Of a stretch of 64,000 nt of DNA, positions 46,828 to 56,635 are shown in pieces (positions within the stretch are counted from its first letter, which is position 1; the number at the start of each line of letters is the position of its first letter). The DNA is taken from NCBI RefSeq assembly GCF_020035535.1, contig NZ_CP083350.1, forward strand, positions 2,614,501 through 2,678,500, written 5' to 3'. A program made the translations under genes and the position numbers. Under the pieces are notes generated by a model. It saw only the letters and a program-made list of their open reading frames with translations, searched no databases and was not told where the DNA came from. This DNA comes from Ensifer adhaerens. Lineage in GTDB: Bacteria > Pseudomonadota > Alphaproteobacteria > Rhizobiales > Rhizobiaceae.

Positions 46828-48898
46828 ACACGCGCACGCTGGCGGCGCGGCCGACAGAATCGATGACCGTCAGTGTCGAATAGCCGACGCCGTCCGGCTG
46901 CCATTGTGTCACCCGGCGACGGCTCAGTTCCGGCAAGGGCCGACCGTTGGCAAGCCACCGGAACGGTGCTCGCCCGCCCTGGAGCTTGAGTGTCAGCGGC
47001 GAGATTGCCTGGTGGTCCATGCCGAGTTCGACGCGCGCCCCCTCGGGCGGGAAGACGATCTGCGGCGCCGGTTCGCGGGCAGAGGCATTGACGAGACCGC
47101 TCGCAGTCAGCGAGAAACGGCGCTGGCTGATCGGCAGTTCCGCGTGCGAAATACGGATTGCACCGGCCGGCGCATCGGGCAGTGGCGTGATGCCGAAGCC
47201 TGACTTGGCGAAGCCTTCGAAGAGAATGGGGGCGGCGCTGCCATAGCCGGTGAGACCGGGAACCGCGCCGTTGTCGGGCCGTCCGACCCAGACCCCGAGC
47301 ACATGGCGGCCGTCATAGCCGACCGACCAGGCATCGCGGTAGCCATAGCTGGTGCCGGTCTTGTAGGCGATGCCACGCTGACGGCTGCCGGTCGGCGGCA
47401 ACACGCCGGAGAGCGCATCGGAGACATTCCAGACGGCAACCGGAGACAGCAGCGGTTCGGCTTCGATCAGGCCGGGCTTGCCATCGACGCCGTCACCGAG
47501 CCTCAGCGGGAAGCCGCGATTGGCGAGGGCGGCATAGAGCTGGACGAGATCACGCAACGAAAGCCCGACACCGCCAAGACCGATCGCAAGTCCCGGCGCT
47601 TCGCCAGCGGGAAGCGCCGGTTTCACCTCGCCGCGGCGGAAGCGCATCATCAGCTCGGCGGGGCCGACAGCGTCGAGGAGGCGGATCGCCGGGACGTTCA
47701 GGGACAATTGCAGCGCCTCGCGCACGCTGACATCGCCCTGATAGCTCATGTCGAAATTGCGTGGCCGATAGCCGAAGAAATCCGCCGGCCGATCCTCGAT
47801 GATCGTCTCCTGGCTGACGAGCCCTTCTTCGAAAGCAAGGCCGTAGATGAAAGGTTTCAGGGTCGAACCCGGCGAGCGCGTGATCCGGGTCATGTCGATC
47901 CAGCCGGAGCGGCTCGCATCGAAATAGTCGGCCGATCCGACCGAAGCGACGATCTCTCCGGTCTTCGCATCGGCCATCACCATGGCGACCGAAACCTTCG
48001 GCCCCAGCTTGGTAGCGCCATCCCTTGCCACGGCTTCGAGGTTGCGCTGAACGGCAAGGCGTAGGGTTGTCTGGTGCCGAACCGCCTGCGGATCCTTGCG
48101 CAACGCCCGCTCGGCGAGATGGGCCGCATAGGCGGGAAGCTGCAGCCGTCGCGAGGGGACGGAGGTGGCGATCGCGCGCTCCGCTTCACCGTCTCCGATC
48201 ACATCTGCAACCGCCAAGCGAGTGAGCACCCGTTCGCGGGCGGCGACGGCGGCCGCGTGGTTGCGGTCCGGGCGGCGCTTTTCCGGCAGTTGCGGTAGCG
48301 CGACGAGCAGGGCTGCTTCGCCAGCGGTCAACCGCTTCGGCTCCTTGCCGAGCCAGGAAAGGCTTGCTGCACGTACGCCCTCGATATTGCCGCCATAGGG
48401 GGCATGAGTGAGATAGAGATTGAGGATCTGGTCCTTGGATAGCCGTCGCTCGATCTGGATCGCACGGGCAATCTGCAGCAGCTTGGCCGTGATGGAACGC
48501 TGCTGCCGCGGTTCGATCAGCCGCGCGACCTGCATGGAGAGCGTCGAGGCGCCCGAGACGATCCGGCCGTTGCTGACGAATTGCAGCGCGGCGCGGCCGA
48601 GCGCCAGGAAATCGACGCCGGAATGCTCCTCGAAACGTTGGTCCTCGTAGGCGATCAGCATCTTCAAAAACTGCGGATCGACATCGTCGACCGTCGTCTT
48701 CAGCCGCCAGAGGCCGGCGGGTGTCGCGAAGGCGCGCAGCAACTGCCCATTGGCGTCGTCCACCTCCCGTGAGACGACGCCCGCCTCCGCAAGCGGAGGC
48801 GGGAAGGCCTCGTCGGCCTTTTCGATCGCAAAGCCCGTCAGCCCCGTCAGAAGCAAGCAGACGGGCAAGGCGATCAGCAGTTTGCGCCCAATCGACAT
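46817..48898 (-). CDS. pbpC: Penicillin-binding protein 1C
   Basis: Bifunctional peptidoglycan glycosyltransferase/transpeptidase anchored in the inner membrane. About 693 residues. Membrane helix ~5-27; GT51 domain with EDQRFEEHSGVDFLAL and GASTLSMQVARLIEP; transpeptidase domain with the active Ser in SPGSTLKPFIYGL, SxN in LSLNVPAIR and KTGTSYGYRDAW; C-terminal BiPBP_C domain. ATG at 48898 lies eight bases after the alpha-2-macroglobulin stop, so the two are co-transcribed, the classical bacterial pairing. The protein is thought to repair cell wall after the macroglobulin traps attacking proteases. Confidence 0.95.
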   Translation of the reverse strand: MSIGRKLLIALPVCLLLTGLTGFAIEKADEAFPPPLAEAGVVSREVDDANGQLLRAFATPAGLWRLKTTVDDVDPQFLKMLIAYEDQRFEEHSGVDFLALGRAALQFVSNGRIVSGASTLSMQVARLIEPRQQRSITAKLLQIARAIQIERRLSKDQILNLYLTHAPYGGNIEGVRAASLSWLGKEPKRLTAGEAALLVALPQLPEKRRPDRNHAAAVAARERVLTRLAVADVIGDGEAERAIATSVPSRRLQLPAYAAHLAERALRKDPQAVRHQTTLRLAVQRNLEAVARDGATKLGPKVSVAMVMADAKTGEIVASVGSADYFDASRSGWIDMTRITRSPGSTLKPFIYGLAFEEGLVSQETIIEDRPADFFGYRPRNFDMSYQGDVSVREALQLSLNVPAIRLLDAVGPAELMMRFRRGEVKPALPAGEAPGLAIGLGGVGLSLRDLVQLYAALANRGFPLRLGDGVDGKPGLIEAEPLLSPVAVWNVSDALSGVLPPTGSRQRGIAYKTGTSYGYRDAWSVGYDGRHVLGVWVGRPDNGAVPGLTGYGSAAPILFEGFAKSGFGITPLPDAPAGAIRISHAELPISQRRFSLTASGLVNASAREPAPQIVFPPEGARVELGMDHQAISPLTLKLQGGRAPFRWLANGRPLPELSRRRVTQWQPDGVGYSTLTVIDSVGRAASVRVFIQ

Positions 48899-48906
48899 GA
48901 TCCAGC

Positions 48907-51900
48907 CTATTGCGCGGCCAATACCTCCATGCGTCCAGTCGCGGTGCGGGCCGAAAGCTGCGGCCGGTACATATCCTCGACCGTTGCGGCCGGATGATCG
49001 TAGACACCGGGGGTCACGGCGCGCACCACATAGGCAAGCGTGACCTCGCGGCCGGCCCCGGTGCTGCGGTCGAGTGCTGCGACGAAGCGGTCGTTGCGGA
49101 ACTCCGTGTGGGTCGCGGTGATTTCGCCGAGCCACTCAAAATTGCTGAGCTGGGCGCTGTCGACGAGGCTCGGATTGTCGATCTGGAAGCCGGCCGGCAA
49201 CAGGTCGGTGACCAGCACGCGCGAGGGCCAGTCGTTGGCCTCCGTCATCTTCAGGACGACGACGTAGCGCTCGTTCTGCCGCGCTTCTATGACGTTCGCC
49301 TCAGCACCGTCCAGCGTGTAGTAGGTGCGCTCGATGGTGAAGCCGTCACCGCCGGCCGAAAGCGGCTGGGCGGGAGCCGCGACCGTGGTGACGACGGCCG
49401 AGACCGGATCAGCTCCCTGGTTGCGGATCACTACCGGATGGGTGGTCAGCGCGTCGCCGGTCATCTGGGCGGCATAGCTGCCGGTCTTTGATGCGCCGTT
49501 GACTTCGAGCGCCATGTCCTCGTCGCCCTTCTGGATGGCGCGGGCGGCAAGCAGCATCCAAGCCTGCTCCTGGGTGCTGGTATAGGTCTTCTGTTCCCAT
49601 TCGCGGGCGACCATTTTCGATAGCTCCGGAACGATCGGCGGGACCGGTCGGCTTTCGGCCGCGAGCGCGAGCACCGCGGCGCCGTCACGCAGTGACGAGC
49701 CGTAATCGGAGCGCGACAGGCTGACATTGACGAGGCCCGTCGACATGTTCGCCGCATTGGCAAACGTATCCTGCGAGCCTTGAGCGTCACCGTAGAGCGC
49801 GAGCGCCGCGGCGATGTGCGCCTTGGCGAGCGGCGTCGGGAAGTCATTGATCAGCGTATTGGCGTAGTAACGCAGATCGTTGATCGCGGCCTTCCGATTG
49901 CGGGCGAGCACGTAGAGCGAATAGGCGATCTCGTTGCCGCGATCCTTGACATTGGTGTCGTAGCTGACGCCGTTCTGCAGATTTTCGAGGGCCTGAACCA
50001 TCGCGGCCTCCGGCACGTCGTATTTCTGCTCGCGGGCGCGGGTCAGGAAGTCGGTGACATAGGCGTCGAGCCAGAGGTCGCCGTAGCCCGGACCCCAGAG
50101 CCCGAAGCTGCCCGACGACGACTGGTTGGAAAGCACGCGGTAGATCGCCTCCTGCACCCGTTTCGTCACGCCTTCGTCATCGGCAAGGCCGGACTGCTTG
50201 GCGAGTTCACTGAGGTAGAGCAGCGGCAGCGCGCGGCTGGTCGTCTGCTCTGTGCAGCCATAGGGGTAGCGATCGAGTGTCATCAGTAGCGCCGGCATGT
50301 CAAAGGCGGCGGAGCGGGTGACGCTGAGATTGACCGAAGCGCCCTGCAGGATGCTGTCGGCGAGCAGTTGCCCGTCGATCGTCAGGCTGCTTCCCGGCGC
50401 GATCGCGACCACCTGCCGTTGTGTCACCGGCAGGGTTGCCGGACGCACAAGCAGATCGAGCGACTGTTCGAGAGAAAGACCGTTGGCACCGGTCAGCGCC
50501 ACGGTGACGACGCCGTTGCCGGGATACTGTCCGACCACCGGCAGGGTGACGGAGGAGCGGCCACCCTGATCCAGGGTTACCGTGTTGCCCGTTCCCGGCT
50601 GTTCCACGGTTGCCGGGCCGCTGGTTGTCACCTGGATCTGGTAGTCGCCAGCCGGCGCGTCGGTGTTGGCGATGTCGAGCCTCAGCTCGGATCGGTCTCC
50701 GGGCGCCAGGAACCGCGGCAGGCTGGCGGTGACGACAACCGGATCGCGGATGACCACGTCGCGGGTGGCGTGGCCGACACCTGATTTTGTCCAGGCAACG
50801 GCCATCAGCCGCGCCGTGCCGTTGAATTGCGGGATGTCGAAACTGACGGTGGCCTTGCCGTCGCCGTCAAGCTGCACCGGTCCTTCGAAGAAGGCGACCA
50901 GCTTTTCCGTGGGCGGGCTGCCCTGGAGCGCGACCTGGCCGCCGTCGCCGCCGGTGCGCAACTTTCCGGTGGCGCCAAGCGAGCCGTCGATCAGGCGGCC
51001 ATAGAGGTCGCGGATTTCGAGGCCGAGCTGCCGCTGGCCGAAGTACCAGGCTTCCGGATTTGGCGGCTCGTAGCGGGTGAGGTTGAGGATGCCGACGTCG
51101 ACGGCAGCGATCGTCACATAGGCTTCCTCATCGGCGCCGGCACCGGCGACCTGAAGGCTGATGTCGAGAGCCTTGCGCGGTTCCATTTTTTCCGGCGCGT
51201 CGAGCGTGACGGCGAGCTTGCGCTCGGCCGGATCAACGGAGAGCCATTTGATGCCGATGGCGCGCATCGGCATGCGGCTTTCCTGCGCATCGCCCGGCCG
51301 ATAGAGCGTGGCCGTGACATAGGCACCGGCGCCCCAGGCGTCGGTGACCGGCAGGTCGACCTCGCCGCCTTCAGCAGCGATCGAAGCCGTCTGCGTCGTG
51401 ATCAGGTTCTCGGTGCCGACGGTCACCAGCAGTTCGCCTGCAAAACGTGGCGAGACCTTGAGCTTGGCGGTGTCGCCGACCGCATACTTCTCCTTGTCGA
51501 GCGCGATTTCCAGGCCGTCAGGGGTTTCCGTCGAGGTCGCGGCGACATACCAGCCGGCGTCGAACTCGACGCTCGAGGTCGGGCCATCGACCGAAGCCGT
51601 CTCGACTTCCAGGCGATAGCGCCCCCAACCGACGGGCACGGTAATCTCGCCGCCGTCTTCTGTCAGGTCGACGCTGCCGTTTGCCACCTGCTTGGTGGTG
51701 ACGACGGGTTCGTACTTCCAGGCGCTGCCGTCGCGATACCAGTGATAATTGCGCTCGACGCTGATCAGCTTCCACAAGAGACCGGGCATTGCGGTTTTGC
51801 TGCCGTCCGGATCCACCGCGATGACGCGGAACTTGCCGACCGAGTTCTCGGCGAGTTCACCTTCGAATTCCGGCTTGATGCCGAGCATCGGGCCTTCGGC

Positions 51901-54363
51901 GCGCACCGGCAGTTTCAGCGAACGCTCAACGGCGCGGCCGCCAGCTTCGCGCATGCGCACGGTCACGGTTGCGTCGAGCAATTGCGTGGTCGAGGGCACT
52001 TCGTCGAGCAGGACGTCGAAGCTGGATTTGCCTTCCTCGTCGAGTGGCGAAAGTTCCTCGAGCGGCAGGCGCGTGTCCTCGCTCGCCTCTTCATCGGCGA
52101 GACCGAAGGAGTAACCCTTGAAGGCAGCGCTTTCGCGCGTCGGCTTGATCGTCACTTCGCCTTCAAGTTCCAGGCCGGCAGCCGGCGCGCCATAGAGATA
52201 GCGTCCGTCGACCGCCACGCTTGCCGTCTCGCCGACGGCGATTTCCTTGGCGTCGCTGGTGAGGTCGAACTCGGTGCGATCCGGCACGAAGTCATCGACG
52301 AGGAACTGCTTCTCGCCGATCGCAGGCGACTTCGGATCGGTGAAGATCTGCATCGTCCAGGTGCCGCGCATGGCGTTTGCCTGGGTATCGAGGTCAAGCG
52401 TATGGCCGCCGAGCTTGCCACCGGCGCTGGTCATGCGGCGGTATTCGACACCATCCGGCCGGAGGAAGACGAAGGTCAGCGGCAGGTTCTCGATCGCCAT
52501 CCCGTCGACGTCGCGGGCAAGCGCTGCTGCATGCACCGTCTCGCCGGCGCGGTAGATTCCCCGCTCGGTCCAGGCGAGAATGTCGATGGCGCCGGGAGCC
52601 GCGCGGCCCGTGACGCCGCGGTCGGAAAGGTCGAAACCGGCGCGGCTCATGTCGAGGAAGACGTAATCGTCTTCACCCTTCTTGGCGGTGATCACCGCAG
52701 GCGTCAGGCCGGCCGTGCCGCGGATCAGGCCCGCCGTGAAGGTGACGCGGCCATCGCCATCGCTCACCGCCGTGCCGAGGATCTCGTTGTTTTTGGCGAC
52801 GAGCTGCAGTTCCACACCTTCGATAGGCTCGGCCGTGGCCAGCGAGCGTACGAAGACGTTCAGCCCGTCGGTGCCGGCATAGGTGGAGATGCCGATATCG
52901 GAAACGACGAACCACTGCGTCGCGCGGGCGTCCCATTCCTGGCTGACGCCGGTGGTCGGTGCGGCGGTCAGGACATAGACGCCGGGCTTGCGTTGAGGCA
53001 ACGCTTCGTCGACCGGGAAGCTGGTAACGACCTCCTTGTTGACGTCACGCTCGATATCGATCGAGCCCTGCCAGACGAGTTCGCCGATTTCGTCTTCGAT
53101 GCGCTGCGCGCTGTAGCCGTCGAGCTGGGTCAGGAACTGCGAGCTCTGCAGCACCTGGGCGATGCTGCGGTCGCCGACGCGGTAGAGTTTCAGCTTGGCG
53201 CTGTCGGTATTGACGGAAACGATCGGGATGCCGCGGCGTGCGGTCGAAGGCAGCACGAAGCTGTCACCGGTGAAGCGCACCATCTGGGCGCGGTCCGCGA
53301 CATAGATGTCGAGGGTCACGGGCGCTTCGAGCACTTCGTCGACGGTGGAAGGCAGGCCGGTGCGAACGGTCAGCTTGTAGCGTTCGCCATGCGAAAGGCC
53401 CTCGATGCAGATCTGGTCGCCCTTGGCTTCCAGCGCCTTCGGAGCGGCACCATTGACGGTGACGAAGGAGGCATAATCGGCGCCGCTCTTTAGAAGCTGC
53501 TCGGAGAACTGCACGCAGGCGCGCGGCGTCGCGGCGTCGGAATCGATCGTATGTTCGACGACGCGGAAGCCCTTGCGCTGCTTGAGATCGAGATAGGCCG
53601 CCTCGACCGATTTTGCCTTCACCAGTTCCAGGCTCGCCTTGTAGGCGTTCAAGGCGGCGCGGAAGTTTTCGGCGCCTTCGAGCGATTTCGCCATGACGGC
53701 AAGCGCATGCGCCCGGCTTTCGGTCGTGCGGGTCAGTTCATAGCCGTTGATCGCCGCGATCGCGGCTTGCATCGACACGGCCGAATTGTTGGTGATGCGG
53801 TTTGCCGTGCGCGCCGCCTCCAGCCAAAGCTCGGCGTCATCGGGCGTGATCGCCAGCGCGCCCTGGAAGGCCTTCAGCGCATTTTCGATATTGCCCATGC
53901 CGGCCTGGCCGCGCGCCATGTCGATGAGCGTATTGACGCCCATGCCCTGCTGGTCGTCGGCCAGCGCCAGATTGGCCTTGGTGTTGCGGGCATCCTGCAG
54001 GATCTGATCCGACAGGAATTTCAGGCGCGGCGGCGCCCCGATGTCGGCTTGTGTGGCCTGCGGCTGCACGACCTTTCCGGCGATGGCACCGGGGAAGGTG
54101 TTGAGCTGGTTATAGTCGGACTTGAGGAAGCACCACTTCACCTTGGGATTGTAGGTAAAGGCGCGGCAGGCCTGATCCGCAATGCATGTCTGCTGGCATT
54201 CGTCGAGCGAGACGTTCTGTTCGGTCCGGAGGTCGAAACCGAAATAGTCGCCGTCCTTGGTGATCTCGATCTGCCGTCCACTCTCCTGGGCAACGGCGGG
54301 GATGTCGGCGGTCAAAATCGACAAGAAGAGGGTGGAAAGGCCGAAAAACGCGCGCACAGACAT
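48907..54363 (-). CDS. Bacterial alpha-2-macroglobulin with PAN domain and thioester
   Basis: 1818 residues. Signal peptide ~1-26, then a PAN/apple domain (~30-98, with Cys pairs in SLDECQQTCIADQACRAF), a TPR-like stretch (~130-215), repeated MG domains, and the thioester domain with YPYGCTEQTTSRALP; Cys1370 and Gln form the thioester. A C-terminal MG/receptor-like domain ends it. It traps proteases in the periplasm, working with PbpC encoded just downstream. Like other rhizobial homologues with the PAN extension, it has no visible lipobox. ATG at 54363 has GGGAGG upstream. One of the largest genes in the window, with no frameshift seen. Confidence 0.95.
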   Translation of the reverse strand: MSVRAFFGLSTLFLSILTADIPAVAQESGRQIEITKDGDYFGFDLRTEQNVSLDECQQTCIADQACRAFTYNPKVKWCFLKSDYNQLNTFPGAIAGKVVQPQATQADIGAPPRLKFLSDQILQDARNTKANLALADDQQGMGVNTLIDMARGQAGMGNIENALKAFQGALAITPDDAELWLEAARTANRITNNSAVSMQAAIAAINGYELTRTTESRAHALAVMAKSLEGAENFRAALNAYKASLELVKAKSVEAAYLDLKQRKGFRVVEHTIDSDAATPRACVQFSEQLLKSGADYASFVTVNGAAPKALEAKGDQICIEGLSHGERYKLTVRTGLPSTVDEVLEAPVTLDIYVADRAQMVRFTGDSFVLPSTARRGIPIVSVNTDSAKLKLYRVGDRSIAQVLQSSQFLTQLDGYSAQRIEDEIGELVWQGSIDIERDVNKEVVTSFPVDEALPQRKPGVYVLTAAPTTGVSQEWDARATQWFVVSDIGISTYAGTDGLNVFVRSLATAEPIEGVELQLVAKNNEILGTAVSDGDGRVTFTAGLIRGTAGLTPAVITAKKGEDDYVFLDMSRAGFDLSDRGVTGRAAPGAIDILAWTERGIYRAGETVHAAALARDVDGMAIENLPLTFVFLRPDGVEYRRMTSAGGKLGGHTLDLDTQANAMRGTWTMQIFTDPKSPAIGEKQFLVDDFVPDRTEFDLTSDAKEIAVGETASVAVDGRYLYGAPAAGLELEGEVTIKPTRESAAFKGYSFGLADEEASEDTRLPLEELSPLDEEGKSSFDVLLDEVPSTTQLLDATVTVRMREAGGRAVERSLKLPVRAEGPMLGIKPEFEGELAENSVGKFRVIAVDPDGSKTAMPGLLWKLISVERNYHWYRDGSAWKYEPVVTTKQVANGSVDLTEDGGEITVPVGWGRYRLEVETASVDGPTSSVEFDAGWYVAATSTETPDGLEIALDKEKYAVGDTAKLKVSPRFAGELLVTVGTENLITTQTASIAAEGGEVDLPVTDAWGAGAYVTATLYRPGDAQESRMPMRAIGIKWLSVDPAERKLAVTLDAPEKMEPRKALDISLQVAGAGADEEAYVTIAAVDVGILNLTRYEPPNPEAWYFGQRQLGLEIRDLYGRLIDGSLGATGKLRTGGDGGQVALQGSPPTEKLVAFFEGPVQLDGDGKATVSFDIPQFNGTARLMAVAWTKSGVGHATRDVVIRDPVVVTASLPRFLAPGDRSELRLDIANTDAPAGDYQIQVTTSGPATVEQPGTGNTVTLDQGGRSSVTLPVVGQYPGNGVVTVALTGANGLSLEQSLDLLVRPATLPVTQRQVVAIAPGSSLTIDGQLLADSILQGASVNLSVTRSAAFDMPALLMTLDRYPYGCTEQTTSRALPLLYLSELAKQSGLADDEGVTKRVQEAIYRVLSNQSSSGSFGLWGPGYGDLWLDAYVTDFLTRAREQKYDVPEAAMVQALENLQNGVSYDTNVKDRGNEIAYSLYVLARNRKAAINDLRYYANTLINDFPTPLAKAHIAAALALYGDAQGSQDTFANAANMSTGLVNVSLSRSDYGSSLRDGAAVLALAAESRPVPPIVPELSKMVAREWEQKTYTSTQEQAWMLLAARAIQKGDEDMALEVNGASKTGSYAAQMTGDALTTHPVVIRNQGADPVSAVVTTVAAPAQPLSAGGDGFTIERTYYTLDGAEANVIEARQNERYVVVLKMTEANDWPSRVLVTDLLPAGFQIDNPSLVDSAQLSNFEWLGEITATHTEFRNDRFVAALDRSTGAGREVTLAYVVRAVTPGVYDHPAATVEDMYRPQLSARTATGRMEVLAAQ

Positions 54364-54574
54364 CAAGTCCTCCCAACGCTGCCGGTCTCGATAGGGGCTT
54401 CACTTTTCAGGCTTCCGCTCCGCTTGTCAACCGAGGAGAGGTCGACGCGCCGTGCAATTTGAGCGGGAGTCCGGGAGTGAAGGATCAAATATCGATCCAG
54501 AATGAAACAAGATAAAACGATATGTAAATCAAACTATTATGACAGATGGCCAGGGGCGCCGCGAACCCGCGCCG
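54364..54574. other. AT-rich spacer upstream of alpha-2-macroglobulin
   Basis: 211 bp. The AT-rich part (54480-54545) probably contains the promoter of the alpha-2-macroglobulin-pbpC operon. No gene seen. Confidence 0.4.
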
Positions 54575-55240
54575 CTAGCCTCGTTGTTCTCTGAGGAAGA
54601 TCGTCAACGAACGACCGGCGTCCAAAATATGGTCACGCGTCAGCGCACTCGCGCGCTCGGCGTCGCGCGCCATGCAGGCATCCAGGATCGCCTTGTGCTC
54701 GCGACGCGCCCGGGCGACGCCTGAGGTCAGCGTCAACTGCGCCCGGAGGTAGCGGTCGATGCGATCGAGCGAGGCGCGGACGATCTGCAGGTAGTAAGGA
54801 CGCCGCGCTGCCTCGTAGAGACTGTAGTGGAAGTTGCGGTTGATTTCGCCCCAGCGGTCGGAGTTGTCCTCTTGTTCGAACTCCTCGCAATGCTGGCGTG
54901 CAAGCTCCAGCGTGCGGCGGTCGAGATTGGGCACGGCAAGACGGATGACTTCGGCCTCGATGAGCGCCCGGAACTCGAAGATTTCCTCGATCTCCTCGAT
55001 CGAAAGACCGGCGACAACGGCGCCCTTGTAGCGTTCGGTGGTGATCAGGCCGTGCTGCTCTAGTCGCGACAGTGCCTCGCGTACCGGGATGCGGCTGGTG
55101 TTGAACATCTGGGCGATGTGGTCCTGGCGCAGGTTCTCGCCCTCGGCGATGTCGCCTTCGATAATCGCCTTGCGCAAGGCCTCATAGACGATATCGGCGG
55201 CTGAGGCGGCTTGCCTGACGTCGACGGCATCGAGTTTCAT
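54575..55240 (-). CDS. GntR-family (FCD) transcriptional regulator
   Basis: About 221 residues. N-terminal winged helix: ADIVYEALRKAIIEGDIAEG, LRQDHIAQMFNTSRIPVREA, LSRLEQHGLI. C-terminal FCD effector domain: FEFRALIEAEVIRLAVPN, INRNFHYSLYEAARRPYYLQ (metal-binding His) and RREHKAILDACMARDAE. It is divergent from the hydroxyproline dehydratase gene. Identical palindromes ATTGGATCCAAT lie in that spacer and before the ABC transporter, so it likely controls both. ATG at 55240 is chosen; an upstream TTG at 55249 is possible. Confidence 0.92.
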   Translation of the reverse strand: MKLDAVDVRQAASAADIVYEALRKAIIEGDIAEGENLRQDHIAQMFNTSRIPVREALSRLEQHGLITTERYKGAVVAGLSIEEIEEIFEFRALIEAEVIRLAVPNLDRRTLELARQHCEEFEQEDNSDRWGEINRNFHYSLYEAARRPYYLQIVRASLDRIDRYLRAQLTLTSGVARARREHKAILDACMARDAERASALTRDHILDAGRSLTIFLREQRG

Positions 55241-55388
55241 CGTGTTCAAACCCTGCTGGCCAAACCTTCCGGATCGGCGAATTCTGAAGCGTTTCCGCGC
55301 TGTTGGTCAATGGTCATATGTCCAATCCTGGTGTCGGGCAACAGAGGCGTTGGGTTCTCGCAGCGATTTTGAATATTTCAGATTGTAT

Positions 55389-55400
55389 ATTGGATCCAAT
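55389..55400. promoter_or_regulatory. GntR-type operator, copy 1
   Basis: Palindrome ATTGGATCCAAT between the GntR gene and the dehydratase gene. Its flanks, read on the minus strand (AGAAAA before, ATAtaCAAT after), match the copy at 57412-57423. FCD-type GntR proteins commonly bind such short AT-rimmed palindromes. Confidence 0.7.
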
Positions 55401-55531
55401 TTTTCTATGAGTCTTTTGGCCGGGTTCAGCGCCGTCGCGCGATCATTCCGGTAATATAGGAGGGCGGTCGATGCGAAGGGTATCGGCGCGCTCGGGTGGC
55501 GCCCGTCCACCAGCACGGAAGGAGCAAGGGC

Positions 55532-56563
55532 ATGCGCAGCAACAAGGTCGTCCATATCGTTTCGTGCCACGCGGAGGGTGAGGTCGGCGACGTCATCGTC
55601 GGCGGCGTTGCGCCACCGCCCGGAAACACGCTCTGGGAACAGCGTCGCTTCATCGCAGAAGACCAGACGCTTCGCAATTTCGTGCTCAACGAGCCGCGCG
55701 GTGGCGTCTTCCGTCACATCAACCTGCTTGTCCCGCCGAAGGACCCGCGTGCGACCATGGGCTTCATCATTATGGAGCCCGAAGATACGCCGCCGATGTC
55801 CGGCTCCAACTCGATCTGCGTCTCGACCGTGCTGCTCGACAGCGGCATCGTACCGATGCAGGAGCCGGAAACGCACATGGTCCTGGAAGCGCCGGGTGGA
55901 TTGGTCAACGTCGTTGCCCAGTGCCGCAACGGCAAGGCCGAGCGGATCACCGTCACCAACGTTCCGTCCTTTGCCGACAAGCTCGACGCCAAGCTCGAGG
56001 TCGAGGGGCTGGGCACGCTGACCGTCGATACCGCCTATGGTGGTGACAGCTTCGTCATCACCGACGCACGGGCCCTCGGTTTCTCGGTGACGCCGGACGA
56101 GGCGCGCGAACTTGCCGAAACCGGCATCAAGATCACCCGCGCGGCCAACGAGCAGCTCGGCTTCACCCATCCGGAAAACCCGGAATGGAACCATATCTCC
56201 TTCTGCCAGCTGACACTGCCGGTAGAGGAAAAGGATGGTGTTCTGCACGGTCGCAACACCGTTGTCATCCAGCCGGCCAAACTCGATCGTTCGCCGACCG
56301 GGACCGGCTGCTCAGCGCGCATGGCGGTGCTGCATGCGCGTGGAGTGATGAAGGTCGGCCAGCGCTTCAGCGGCCATTCCATCATCGATTCGACGTTTGA
56401 TTGCCGGATCGTCGGTGAAGCCACCGTCGGCGGACGCCCGGCGATCGTGCCGGAAATCTCCGGCCGTGCCTGGATCACCGGCACGCACCAGGTGATGCTC
56501 GATCCGGCGGATCCGTGGCCGGCCGGCTACCGCCTCGCCGATACCTGGCCGCGCAAGCAGTAA
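55532..56563 (+). CDS. Proline-racemase-family enzyme, likely trans-3-hydroxy-L-proline dehydratase
   Basis: 343 residues. The two catalytic positions are Ser90 ([13 protein letters not shown]) and Cys260 ([18 protein letters not shown]). Racemases and 4-hydroxyproline epimerases usually have Cys/Cys; Ser/Cys is common in trans-3-hydroxyproline dehydratases and in some 4-hydroxyproline epimerases. The N-terminus [18 protein letters not shown] and [18 protein letters not shown] are typical of the dehydratase branch. It would convert trans-3-hydroxy-L-proline to 1-pyrroline-2-carboxylate. ATG at 55532 has GGAAGGAGC upstream. Context with a peptide ABC transporter and a Xaa-Pro peptidase supports use of proline-rich peptides (inference). 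Confidence 0.85.
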   Translation: MRSNKVVHIVSCHAEGEVGDVIVGGVAPPPGNTLWEQRRFIAEDQTLRNFVLNEPRGGVFRHINLLVPPKDPRATMGFIIMEPEDTPPMSGSNSICVSTVLLDSGIVPMQEPETHMVLEAPGGLVNVVAQCRNGKAERITVTNVPSFADKLDAKLEVEGLGTLTVDTAYGGDSFVITDARALGFSVTPDEARELAETGIKITRAANEQLGFTHPENPEWNHISFCQLTLPVEEKDGVLHGRNTVVIQPAKLDRSPTGTGCSARMAVLHARGVMKVGQRFSGHSIIDSTFDCRIVGEATVGGRPAIVPEISGRAWITGTHQVMLDPADPWPAGYRLADTWPRKQ

Positions 56564-56575
56564 GGTCTGCATTTG

Positions 56576-56602
56576 CGGGCCGCCTGGTTGCGGCCCGTAT
56601 CT
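56576..56602. terminator. Hairpin between convergent dehydratase and XRE genes
   Basis: CGGGCCGC (56576-56583), loop CTGGTT, GCGGCCCG (56590-56597), then TATCTTTC. Probable terminator, possibly bidirectional. Confidence 0.65.
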
Positions 56603-56635
56603 TTCGGCCAACACGTCCCGGCCAAGTCTGCCGGC

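Noticed and set aside
50827..53493. 888-residue open frame on the plus strand
   Set aside because: It is antisense to the alpha-2-macroglobulin gene, whose domains and thioester are clear; long antisense frames are common in high-GC DNA.
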